Position numbers and translations under genes: made by a program. Of a stretch of 64,000 nucleotides of DNA, positions 32,775 to 39,905 are shown in pieces. Every line of letters begins with the position of its first letter. The stretch's first letter is position 1. The notes under the pieces are model-generated. The model saw only the letters and a list, made by a program, of their open reading frames with translations. It was not told the origin of the DNA and ran no database searches. The DNA is from Streptomyces cylindrosporus (GTDB lineage Bacteria; Actinomycetota; Actinomycetes; Streptomycetales; Streptomycetaceae): assembly GCF_022698165.1 (NCBI RefSeq), contig NZ_JALDAY010000009.1, forward strand, positions 434,001 through 498,000, given 5' to 3'.

Positions 32775-33230
32775 ATGCGGATCTCCGTCTCCTCCGACAT
32801 GGACGAACCCGTGGCGCGCGCCCTCGTCGCGGAACTGACCGGCCGCGGCCACGAGGTCGTGACCCACGGTGCGCTGAGTCCCGGCGACGACCCGCAGTGG
32901 GCCGTGTGCTCGGAGGCCGCGGCCCGTGACGTCGTCACCGGCGCCGCGGACCAGGCCGTCGTCTGCTGCTGGACCGGCACCGGCGCGTCCATCGCCGCGA
33001 ACAAGGTGCCGGGCGTACGGGCCGCTCTGTGCACCGACGCGTACACCGCGGACGGCGCCCGCCGCTGGAACGACGCCAACGTGCTCGCCCTCAGCCTGCG
33101 GCTCACCTCCGAGCCGCTGCTCAAGGAGATCCTCGACGCCTGGTTCGCGGGCGAGGCGAGCGAGGACGCGGAGGACCGGGGGAACGTAGAGCGCATCGAG
33201 CGGCTGGATCTCGGGAAAACCACTCGCTGA
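32775..33230 (+). CDS. RpiB/LacAB-family sugar-phosphate isomerase
   Basis: A 151-residue protein with the RpiB fold signature: N-terminal RISVSSDMDEPVARALVAEL, a central CCWTGTGASIAANKVPGVRAALCTDAYTA (the G-T-G loop and ANK motif), and WNDANVLALSLRL. The family interconverts ribose-5-phosphate and ribulose-5-phosphate or related sugars. The usual aspartate-histidine opening (DHAG) is replaced by SDMDEP, which occurs in a Streptomyces subgroup often annotated only as RpiB/LacA/LacB. It follows the 73-residue gene by 10 bp and is likely co-transcribed. Confidence 0.82.
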   Translation: MRISVSSDMDEPVARALVAELTGRGHEVVTHGALSPGDDPQWAVCSEAAARDVVTGAADQAVVCCWTGTGASIAANKVPGVRAALCTDAYTADGARRWNDANVLALSLRLTSEPLLKEILDAWFAGEASEDAEDRGNVERIERLDLGKTTR

Positions 33231-33245
33231 CCAGGCGTTCCCGCG

Positions 33246-34094
33246 CTACTGGCAAAGGCTCCACAACGCCGCCACCAGCGGCCTGCGCAGATCCGCCCGC
33301 CGTACGCACAGCCCGATCGGGAACGGCTCCGGCGCCGGATCGGCGGGCACGACCTCCAACCGCTCGCGCACCGCGCTGTGTTCCAGTACGAGCCGGGGGA
33401 CCACGCCCGTCCCGCAGCCGAGGGCGACCAGCGTCAACAGCCCCTCGTGGCCGTCCGGTTCACAGGCCGGCTCGGGTGTCGTGCCGCGCGCGCGGAACCA
33501 GCGGTCGGCGGCTTCCCGCACCAGCCCGCGGTGGGGGAGGACGAACGGTCCGTCGAGACCGGGATCCGGGCGGTCCCGGGCCGTGACGAGGACCAGCTCG
33601 GTCACCGCCACCGTCCTGCTGACCAGGGGTTCCGGCAGCCGCGCCGGGATCCCCGCCACGGCCGCGTCCACCTCGCCCTCGTCCAGCCGGGCCAGCGCGG
33701 CCGCCGCGTCACCGGTGCGCAGATCCAGCCGTACCTGCGGATGCGCGGCGCGGAAGGGGGCCAACAGGTCGGGCAGCAGCGCCTGGCAGGCCGTCACCGT
33801 GGCGAACAGCGCCAGACGGCCGGTCAGTTGGGCCGGGTCCGGGTGCTCCTCACGGTAGGCGCGCCACAACTCCCTTGCCTGGACGGCGTATTCACGGAAG
33901 CGGTGCCCCTCCGCCGTCAGCGACACCCCGCGCGGCCCCCGCTCGAACAGCCGGTGCCCGAGGTCCGCCTCCAGCCGCTGCACCGTCCGCGTCAGCGTCG
34001 CCGGACTGACATGGCAGTCGAGACTCGTCCGCCCGAAGTTCAGCGTCTGCGCCAGATGCAGGAAAAGCCTCAGCTCCCGCTGGTCGTCACGCAC
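33246..34094 (-). CDS. IlvY-like LysR-family regulator
   Basis: A 282-residue LysR protein. The N-terminus (RELRLFLHLAQTLNFGRTSLDCHVSPATLTRTVQRLEADLG) parallels E. coli IlvY, which activates ilvC in response to its own substrates acetolactate and acetohydroxybutyrate. The effector domain is ordinary in length. It is divergent from, and 88 bp away from, a ketol-acid reductoisomerase gene, the same arrangement as ilvY-ilvC in enterobacteria. GTG at 34094 is chosen to match the IlvY N-terminus; GTG/ATG starts further upstream would add 15 residues without homology and extend toward the operator. Confidence 0.82.
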   Translation of the reverse strand: MRDDQRELRLFLHLAQTLNFGRTSLDCHVSPATLTRTVQRLEADLGHRLFERGPRGVSLTAEGHRFREYAVQARELWRAYREEHPDPAQLTGRLALFATVTACQALLPDLLAPFRAAHPQVRLDLRTGDAAAALARLDEGEVDAAVAGIPARLPEPLVSRTVAVTELVLVTARDRPDPGLDGPFVLPHRGLVREAADRWFRARGTTPEPACEPDGHEGLLTLVALGCGTGVVPRLVLEHSAVRERLEVVPADPAPEPFPIGLCVRRADLRRPLVAALWSLCQ

Positions 34095-34133
34095 CCGCCC
34101 ACCTGGCCCTTTCACTTCCCGCAACGGCACGCT

Positions 34134-34146
34134 GCGCAAGTTGCGC
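34134..34146. promoter_or_regulatory. Palindrome in the ilvY-ilvC divergent region
   Basis: GCGCAAGTTGCGC is a perfect palindrome around a central G, inside a run of TTGC/GCAA elements (34121-34156). Enterobacterial IlvY binds tandem operators built from TTGC-type half-sites in the same position, so this is a good candidate for the regulator's site. Confidence 0.5.
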
Positions 34147-34182
34147 TTGCTGCAACACTCGCGCGGAGCCTACAACTCGACC

Positions 34183-35652
34183 ATGACCTCCACCACGTAC
34201 ACCTCCCGCGTCTTCCCCCTCGAAACGATGGAAGTGCCCGGCGGCACCGAGACCATCCTGCGCGGCGGCCGGCACCTCTTCCCGCTGCTCCCGCGGGCGT
34301 TCGCCGGGGTGCGCCGCATCGGTGTGATCGGCTGGGGCCCGCAGGGCCGCGCCCAGGCCCTCAACCTGCGCGACTCCCTGGCCGGTTCGGGCATCCGGGT
34401 AACCGTCGGACTGCGCCCGGGATCCGCGTCCGCCGCCGACGCCCGCGCCCACGGCTTCACCGAGGAGGACGGCACACTCGGCGACTGGCTCGCCGTCGCC
34501 GCCGACAGCGACCTGCTGATCCTGCTCATCGCGGACGCCGCCCTCGCCGCCCACCACCAGGAGATCTTCGCGGCCCTCCAGCCGGGCGCGGTCATCGGCC
34601 TCTCGCACGGCTTCCTGCTCGGCCATCTCCGGGAAACGGGCGGGGAGTTCCCCGCCGGACACGGAGTGATCGCCGTCTGCCCCAAGGGCATGGGCGACTC
34701 CGTGCGGCGCCTCTACCAGCAGGGCGAGGAGATCAACGGCGCGGGAATCAACAGCAGTTACGCCGTCCATGCCGACCCCGACGGACGGGCCACCGACCTC
34801 GCGCTCGGCTGGTCGGTCGCGCTCGGGTCGCCGTACACCTTCCGCACCACGCTGGACAGCGAGTACCTCTCCGACATCGTCGGCGAACGCGCCATCCTGC
34901 TCGGCGCCGTGCACGGCATCGTCGAGAGCCTCCACACCCGCTTCCGCCTCGCCGGTGACGACGAGATCACGGCGTACGAACGCTCCTGTGAGAACATCAC
35001 CGGGCCGATCGCCCGCACCATCTCGCACGCGGGCCTGCGCGCGGTGCGCGAGGGCCTCGACACGGCCGGCCGGGACGTCTTCGACCGCGCGTACACGGCC
35101 ACGTACGGGCCCGCGCGCGAGCTCGTCGCCGAGATCTACGACGAGGTCGCCGACGGCACCGAGCTGCGCAGTGTGATCCTCGCCGAACGGCGCCTGGGCA
35201 GCCGCCCGATGAGCGAGATCGGGGGTTCCCCGATGTGGTCGGTGAGCGATCGCGCGCACGCCCGCCGCGCCGAACAGGCCCTGCCCGTCGAGCCGTTCAC
35301 GGCCGGCGTGTTCCTCGCCACCATGACCGCGCAGATCGACGAGTTCGCGGAGCGCGGGCATCCCTGGTCGGAGATCGTCAACGAGTCGGTCATCGAGGCC
35401 GTCGACTCGCTCCTGCCGTACATGCACGCCCGCAACGTCGCCCACATGGTCGACAACTGCTCCCGCACGGCCCGCCTCGGCGCCCGCCGCTGGGGTCCCC
35501 GCTTCCAGGCCGCGTACGAGCAGATCGCCTACCCCGCCGCCGAACGCCCGGCGGACGAAGCCCTGTTGGCGGCCTTCGACGGCCACCCCGTGCACGAGGC
35601 CCTGGCCGCGGCGGCCAAACTCCGTCCCTCCGTGGACATCTCGGTCGCCTAG
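34183..35652 (+). CDS. ilvC: Ketol-acid reductoisomerase, long (class II, plant-type)
   Basis: A 489-residue enzyme of branched-chain amino acid synthesis; it converts acetolactate or acetohydroxybutyrate to the dihydroxy acid with Mg2+ and NADPH. The length, the N-terminal segment before the Rossmann fold, and the motif RIGVIGWGPQGRAQALNLRDS (about 46-65) match the long class II enzymes and are closest to the plant form, which reads GVIGWGSQGPAQ. The C-terminal part holds the duplicated knotted domain with acidic metal ligands (WSEIVNESVIEAVDSLL). Typical Streptomyces IlvC is about 330 residues, so this is probably a second, foreign-type copy. It is paired with an IlvY-like regulator. Confidence 0.88.
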   Translation: MTSTTYTSRVFPLETMEVPGGTETILRGGRHLFPLLPRAFAGVRRIGVIGWGPQGRAQALNLRDSLAGSGIRVTVGLRPGSASAADARAHGFTEEDGTLGDWLAVAADSDLLILLIADAALAAHHQEIFAALQPGAVIGLSHGFLLGHLRETGGEFPAGHGVIAVCPKGMGDSVRRLYQQGEEINGAGINSSYAVHADPDGRATDLALGWSVALGSPYTFRTTLDSEYLSDIVGERAILLGAVHGIVESLHTRFRLAGDDEITAYERSCENITGPIARTISHAGLRAVREGLDTAGRDVFDRAYTATYGPARELVAEIYDEVADGTELRSVILAERRLGSRPMSEIGGSPMWSVSDRAHARRAEQALPVEPFTAGVFLATMTAQIDEFAERGHPWSEIVNESVIEAVDSLLPYMHARNVAHMVDNCSRTARLGARRWGPRFQAAYEQIAYPAAERPADEALLAAFDGHPVHEALAAAAKLRPSVDISVA

Positions 35653-35686
35653 GTCCGTTGTCAGTGGCGGGCGCTAGCCTGCGCGC

Positions 35687-36211
35687 ATGATCGAGACGAC
35701 CGACGACCGCGCCTTTCCGCCCGCCCTGGCCGAGGTGGCCCGAGTGGAGTTCGAGTACGAGGAGGACGGGGGCGTCGACTTCGAGCCCTACGACGCCTTC
35801 GACTCCGCCGAGGAGACCACCGACTGGCTGCGCAACTGGACCGGCAACCACGAGCTCGACGGCGCCGCCTACCGGGTCTTCGGGCAGGACGGCACTGGCG
35901 GTCTCGCCGCGCTCTGGCTCGCCCGGCCGGGGCTGCCGCTCGCCGAGCAGCCCGTGGTGTTCCTCGGCTCGGAGGGCGAGCGCGGTGTCGTGGCCGGGAA
36001 CCTCTCCGACTTCCTGTGGGTGCTGGCCGACGGCGTGGGCCCGCTGGAGATCGTGGAGTTCGGGCAGTACGAGGGCCGCCCGAACGCGGCACTGGCCGAA
36101 CTCGCCGAGCGCCACGCGACCACCCCGCGCCGCACCGCCGACGAGATCGTCACCGAGGCGCAGGCCCAGTTCCCGACGTTCTCCGAGGACATCGACGCAC
36201 TCTGCCGCTGA
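35687..36211 (+). CDS. SMI1/KNR4 (SUKH)-like hypothetical protein
   Basis: A 174-residue soluble acidic protein. The central part (DGTGGLAALWLARPGLPLAEQPVVFLGSEGERGVVAGNLSDFLWVLADG) is typical of SUKH/SMI1-KNR4 folds, in which a strand-rich core is followed by a helix beginning with the LxDFL motif. Some SUKH proteins are immunity proteins for nuclease toxins, but no toxin gene adjoins it, so the role is open. It starts 34 bp after ilvC and converges on the phosphotriesterase-like gene. Confidence 0.6.
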   Translation: MIETTDDRAFPPALAEVARVEFEYEEDGGVDFEPYDAFDSAEETTDWLRNWTGNHELDGAAYRVFGQDGTGGLAALWLARPGLPLAEQPVVFLGSEGERGVVAGNLSDFLWVLADGVGPLEIVEFGQYEGRPNAALAELAERHATTPRRTADEIVTEAQAQFPTFSEDIDALCR

Positions 36212-36223
36212 ACTCCGCCCGCC

Positions 36224-37132
36224 TCACCGCCAGTCGGCGGCGAACGCCCGGCCGGGGTTCTCGGTGAGGACCCGGTCCACGAGTTCCTCACCCAGCTCCA
36301 GCGCCAGCCTCGGGCGGACTCTGCGCAGCAGATACGGCATCCCGGGGCCGCCGTCGACCGAACGGGCCCCGGCGACCACGGTGTCGCCGCCGAGCAGCAG
36401 CCGGTCCCCGTGACCCGCGTCGGCCAGCGCGCGCACGGCGTCCGGCATCCGCCAGTCGGTGGCGTGATGGGCGCGCGACGGACCGTCGAACGCCAGATAG
36501 GCACCCGCCTCGGCGGCCTGCCGCTGGATCACCGGGTCGGGGGAGCGGTTGAGGTGCCCGAGCACCACCCGACCCGGCTCCACCCCCAACCTGCCGCACA
36601 GCAGGTCGAGTACGTCGAGCGCCCCCGTGCCGTGCTCCAGGTGGACGGCGATGGTCGCGCCCGTCGCGTGATGGGCCTCGGCCGCGGCCCTCATCGTCCA
36701 GCGCGCATGCTCGTCCAGCGCGTGGAAGCCGCCCGCGACCTTGATCAGCCCGGCCCGCACCCCCGACGTCCCGATGCCTTCGGTCAGCTCCGAGACGAAC
36801 ACCTCGGCGAGCCTGCCGCGCACCTCTTCGAGCAACTCCGGTGTGTAGTGGGCGGCTTGGTGCAGCCCGGTCGCGCAGACCAGGTGCACTCCGGCCGTCC
36901 GGGACAGCGCGGGCAGATCGGCGGCCCGCCGTCCCATGCCGTACGGCGTCCACTGGACGACACTCCCGCCGCCCACCGCACGGAACGCCGCCAGCTCCGC
37001 CCGCGCGGCCGACGCGTCGTTCAGCTCCTGCCCGGGCAACTGCGGGCTGCGCAGGAACAGATGGTCGTGCGCGTCGCACACGCCCAGCTGCTCCGGCCGC
37101 ACATCCCCCAGCACCGTACGGACCGCACTCAC
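36224..37132 (-). CDS. Phosphotriesterase-like lactonase/hydrolase
   Basis: A 302-residue TIM-barrel metallohydrolase of the phosphotriesterase family. Visible ligands are CDAHDHLF (the HxH pair), the bridging lysine in AGLIKVAGGF, VHLEHG, LGHLNRSPD, and the aspartate in LLLGGDTV. Many members are lactonases, including quorum-quenching ones. GTG at 37132 overlaps the preceding stop (GTGA), so it is translationally coupled to the DUF4865 gene and is the last gene of the tetR operon. Confidence 0.82.
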   Translation of the reverse strand: MSAVRTVLGDVRPEQLGVCDAHDHLFLRSPQLPGQELNDASAARAELAAFRAVGGGSVVQWTPYGMGRRAADLPALSRTAGVHLVCATGLHQAAHYTPELLEEVRGRLAEVFVSELTEGIGTSGVRAGLIKVAGGFHALDEHARWTMRAAAEAHHATGATIAVHLEHGTGALDVLDLLCGRLGVEPGRVVLGHLNRSPDPVIQRQAAEAGAYLAFDGPSRAHHATDWRMPDAVRALADAGHGDRLLLGGDTVVAGARSVDGGPGMPYLLRRVRPRLALELGEELVDRVLTENPGRAFAADWR

Positions 37133-37713
37133 CACTGCCGCCCCCGCGGCAGCCGGTCCCGCCCCGGCGCGGACAGATGCAGCACCTGGAACACGTCCCC
37201 GTCGGCCTTGGGCGTGTCGTGCTCCCAGAGCGAGAAGTGCACCAGCTCCCAGCGGCTCGTGTCCACGGCCGCCGCGGCGAGCACCGCCCCGTCCGCGCCG
37301 GCCAGCCGCTCGGTCTCGCCCGCCGCCCGCGCCGTCACATCGGCCAACTCCACGCCGTCCGGTACGGGTTCACGCCGCCGCACCGCGAACCGCGCCGAGC
37401 CGCCGACGGCGCCGCCCTCCTCGTACGCCAGACCCGTCCACTGCCGCACCACCGGCCGCCCGAAGTCGTCGCTGAGCCGCTGGAAGGCGCCGCCCCACAG
37501 GAACGTGTTCATGCCTTCCACGGTGTTCCAGAGGTAGAACGGCGCGTACTGGTTGACCGGCGAGCCGAACCGCCCGCGCTCGCGCAGCAGATACGACTTG
37601 GTGCCGAGGCCGTCCCAGTCGTCCAGGAGGTGGCCGATGCGGGCGACGCGCTCGCGGATGATTCCGGTGTCGTAGTCGGCGGGCAGGGTCAGCTCGTACT
37701 GCATGGCGTGCAT
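37129..37713 (-). CDS. DUF4865 family protein
   Basis: A 194-residue soluble protein. It starts MHAMQYELTLPADYDTGIIRERVARIGHLLDDWDGLGTKSYLLRERG and has a middle block APFYLWNTVEGMNTFLWGGAFQRL, both characteristic, as I recall, of DUF4865. Such proteins commonly sit beside TetR or LysR regulators, cupins and hydrolases. The biochemical role is unknown. GAGGAGG lies 6 bp before ATG 37713. It overlaps the phosphotriesterase gene by 4 bp, and the cupin gene ends 11 bp upstream. Confidence 0.75.
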   Translation of the reverse strand: MHAMQYELTLPADYDTGIIRERVARIGHLLDDWDGLGTKSYLLRERGRFGSPVNQYAPFYLWNTVEGMNTFLWGGAFQRLSDDFGRPVVRQWTGLAYEEGGAVGGSARFAVRRREPVPDGVELADVTARAAGETERLAGADGAVLAAAAVDTSRWELVHFSLWEHDTPKADGDVFQVLHLSAPGRDRLPRGRQW

Positions 37714-37724
37714 CCGATGCCTCC

Positions 37725-38120
37725 TCAGGCGGGATGGTCCTCGGGGCCGACGTGCGCGTCCCACTCCGCGGTGGTGCCGTCCTCGGCGGCCTCGACGACC
37801 GCGAGATGCGTCATGAAGGTGCGCGGCCCGGCGCCGTGCCAGTGCCACTCGCCCGGCTCGATCCACACCGTGTCGCCCGCCCGGATCACCTCCGCGACAC
37901 CGCCCTTGCGCTGCACCAGCCCCTCGCCCTCCGTGACGTACAGCACCTGACCGTGCGGATGCCGGTGCCAGGCGGTGTGCGCGCCCGGCGCGAAGTGGAC
38001 GCTGAACACGCGCAGCCGGGACGGAGCCGCGGGCGCCGCCACCTCGTCCAGCCACACCTGGCCGGTGAAGTTCTCCGCCGGACCCTGCCGGGTCTCGGAG
38101 CGGGTCCTCGTGATCTGCAT
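37725..38120 (-). CDS. Cupin-domain protein
   Basis: A 131-residue single cupin. Motif 1 is HFAPGAHTAWHRHPHGQVLYVTEGEG and motif 2 is the block PGEWHWHGAGP, giving the expected metal-binding histidines and glutamate or equivalent. Similar small cupins act as carboxymuconolactone-type or quinol-related enzymes or as sensors. It is the second gene of the tetR operon, 11 bp after the regulator, so it probably works with the DUF4865 and lactonase-like proteins on the same small molecule. Confidence 0.82.
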   Translation of the reverse strand: MQITRTRSETRQGPAENFTGQVWLDEVAAPAAPSRLRVFSVHFAPGAHTAWHRHPHGQVLYVTEGEGLVQRKGGVAEVIRAGDTVWIEPGEWHWHGAGPRTFMTHLAVVEAAEDGTTAEWDAHVGPEDHPA

Positions 38121-38131
38121 GTACGGGTCTC

Positions 38132-38689
38132 CTATCGCGGGGCGAGCAGGGAGAGCAGTCCTCGGACACCGGCGTCGAAGGCGGCGGGGGAGCCGGAGGC
38201 ACGCGCGAGGACATAGCCTCCTTGCACGGTCGCCAGGACGGTCGCGGCGATCTCCTCGCCGTCCAGCGAGGGCGCGAACTGGCCCTGCTCCTTGCCCTCT
38301 TCGACGATCCCGGCGATCAGCTCACGGATCGCGTCGAGCGTCTCGTCGACCGGCGCGCGCAGCTCCTCGCTCGCGACGACGTCCGGATCCATCGTCAGCC
38401 GCCCCACCGGACAGCCGCGCAGCACATCGCGCTCCCGCAGCAGATACGCCTCGATCCGCTCGTACGGCGTCCCCGGCCCGCCCAGTACCCGCTCGGCGCC
38501 GGCCCGCAACTCCTCGGCCGTGCGCCGGATCGCGGCCAGCGCGAGATCGGGCTTGCCCTTGAAATGGTGGTACATGCTGCCCTGGCCGGCACCCGCGCGC
38601 TCCAGGATCGCCTTGGGGCTGGTGCCCACGTACCCGCGCTCCCACAGCAGCTCACGGGTGGACTCGATGAGTCGGTCCGAAGTGCTCAT
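38132..38689 (-). CDS. TetR-family repressor
   Basis: A 185-residue TetR regulator. The N-terminal helix-turn-helix (RLIESTRELLWERGYVGTSPKAILERAGAGQGSMYHHFKGK) is clear, and the C-terminal ligand domain is of the LmrA/YxaF-like type (CPVGRLTMDPDVVASEELR). It heads an operon with a cupin, a DUF4865 protein and a phosphotriesterase-like enzyme, and has a palindromic operator just before its start, so it most likely represses its own operon. ATG at 38689 (MSTSDRL) is chosen; ATG at 38704 would lie inside the operator. Confidence 0.87.
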   Translation of the reverse strand: MSTSDRLIESTRELLWERGYVGTSPKAILERAGAGQGSMYHHFKGKPDLALAAIRRTAEELRAGAERVLGGPGTPYERIEAYLLRERDVLRGCPVGRLTMDPDVVASEELRAPVDETLDAIRELIAGIVEEGKEQGQFAPSLDGEEIAATVLATVQGGYVLARASGSPAAFDAGVRGLLSLLAPR

Positions 38690-38696
38690 GACGTCA

Positions 38697-38718
38697 CTGT
38701 ACATACTAGTAGTTACAG
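38697..38718. promoter_or_regulatory. Palindromic TetR operator
   Basis: CTGTA-N2-T-ACTAGT-A-N2-TACAG is a 22-bp inverted repeat with 18 paired positions, centred at 38707.5 and starting 8 bp before the tetR ATG. Its AT-rich core stands out, and the position fits autorepression of the tetR-cupin-DUF4865-hydrolase operon. Confidence 0.7.
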
Positions 38719-38865
38719 AAGTCGAGCCCGTGGGGAGCAGCGCGAACGCCCCCGCCTACTCCCCGGGAGGTACGCGCACTGCCGCTGGCCGTACGACGAC
38801 CCGGACCCCTCCCCGGCGCGAGTCTCGAGGCATCACCACCGGACCCACTCAGGAGATGACCCGAG

Positions 38866-39159
38866 ATGCAGACCCTCGCAGACTGGAACGGCGGCCCCGG
38901 CCCGTGGATCCTCTTCTTCCCGCTGATCTGGGCGGCCGTCGTGATCGGCGTCGCCAACGTGCTGCGCCGCACGGTGTGGCGCGGCCGGCGCGGACCGTGG
39001 CGCGCGATGGACGACCCCCGCCCGTCCGGCGACTCGCCCCTCGCCGTACTCGGCCGCCGCTTCGCCTCCGGCGAGATCGACGAGGACGAGTACTGGCGCC
39101 GTCTGTCCGTCCTGGACGAGCAGTTCGGCCGGAACGTGGGCAAGGGCGGTGCGGCATGA
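38866..39159 (+). CDS. SHOCT-domain small membrane protein
   Basis: A 97-residue protein with one N-terminal membrane span (ILFFPLIWAAVVIGVANVL) and a C-terminal SHOCT motif (SPLAVLGRRFASGEIDEDEYWRRLSVLDEQF), a short domain often found next to transporters and thought to mediate oligomerisation. GGAGATGACCCGAG precedes the ATG. Its stop overlaps the ABC ATPase start (ATGA), making it the first gene of a three-gene transporter operon. Confidence 0.82.
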   Translation: MQTLADWNGGPGPWILFFPLIWAAVVIGVANVLRRTVWRGRRGPWRAMDDPRPSGDSPLAVLGRRFASGEIDEDEYWRRLSVLDEQFGRNVGKGGAA

Positions 39160-39905
39160 CCGCCACGACCACCGTGCGGACGGCCGCGCGCGTCGTCGAC
39201 GCCGTCAAGGTGTACGGCCGCGGCGACACCGAGGTGAGGGCCCTGGACGGGGTGAGCGTCGACTTCCCGGCCGGCCGCTTCACCGCGATCATGGGGCCCT
39301 CGGGCTCCGGCAAGTCCACCCTCATGCACTGCGCGGCCGGTCTCGACACCCTCACCTCGGGCGCCGCCCACATCGGCGACACCGAACTGGGCGCACTCGA
39401 CGACCGCCGCCTCACCCTGCTGCGCCGCGACCGGGTCGGCTTCGTCTTCCAGGCCTTCAACCTGGTGCCGACCCTCACCGTGGCCGAGAACATCACGCTG
39501 TCCCTGGACCTCGCGGGCGGCAGGGGCGACCCGGAGTGGCTCGACGCCCTGATCGACGTCGTGGGCCTGCGCGACCGCCTCCACCACCGCCCCTCCGAGC
39601 TCTCCGGCGGGCAGCAGCAACGCGTCGCCGTGGCAAGGGCGTTCGCCGGGCGGCCGGACGTCGTCTTCGCCGACGAGCCCACCGGCAACCTCGACTCCCG
39701 CTCCGGCGAGGAGGTCCTCGGCCTCCTCGGCCGCGCCGTGCGCCAGACCTCCCGCACGGTCGTCATGGTCACCCACGACCCGGTGGCCGCGGCCCACGCC
39801 GACGAGGTCGTGTTCCTCGCCGACGGACGCCTGGTCGACCGGATGGAATCCCCGACCGCCGACAAGGTCCTGGACCGCATGAAAGCCTTCGAGGTGCCCT
39901 CATGA
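39156..39905 (+). CDS. ABC transporter ATPase (MacB/LolD type)
   Basis: A 249-residue nucleotide-binding subunit. Walker A is GPSGSGKST (47-55), the signature is LSGGQQQRVAVARA, Walker B is VVFADEPTGNLDS, and the H-loop is MVTHDP. The sequence VKVYGRGDTEVRALDGVSVDF is typical of MacB/LolD/FtsE-like ATPases that drive FtsX-type permeases. It overlaps both neighbours by 4 bp, so all three proteins are translationally coupled. Confidence 0.93.
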   Translation: MTATTTVRTAARVVDAVKVYGRGDTEVRALDGVSVDFPAGRFTAIMGPSGSGKSTLMHCAAGLDTLTSGAAHIGDTELGALDDRRLTLLRRDRVGFVFQAFNLVPTLTVAENITLSLDLAGGRGDPEWLDALIDVVGLRDRLHHRPSELSGGQQQRVAVARAFAGRPDVVFADEPTGNLDSRSGEEVLGLLGRAVRQTSRTVVMVTHDPVAAAHADEVVFLADGRLVDRMESPTADKVLDRMKAFEVPS

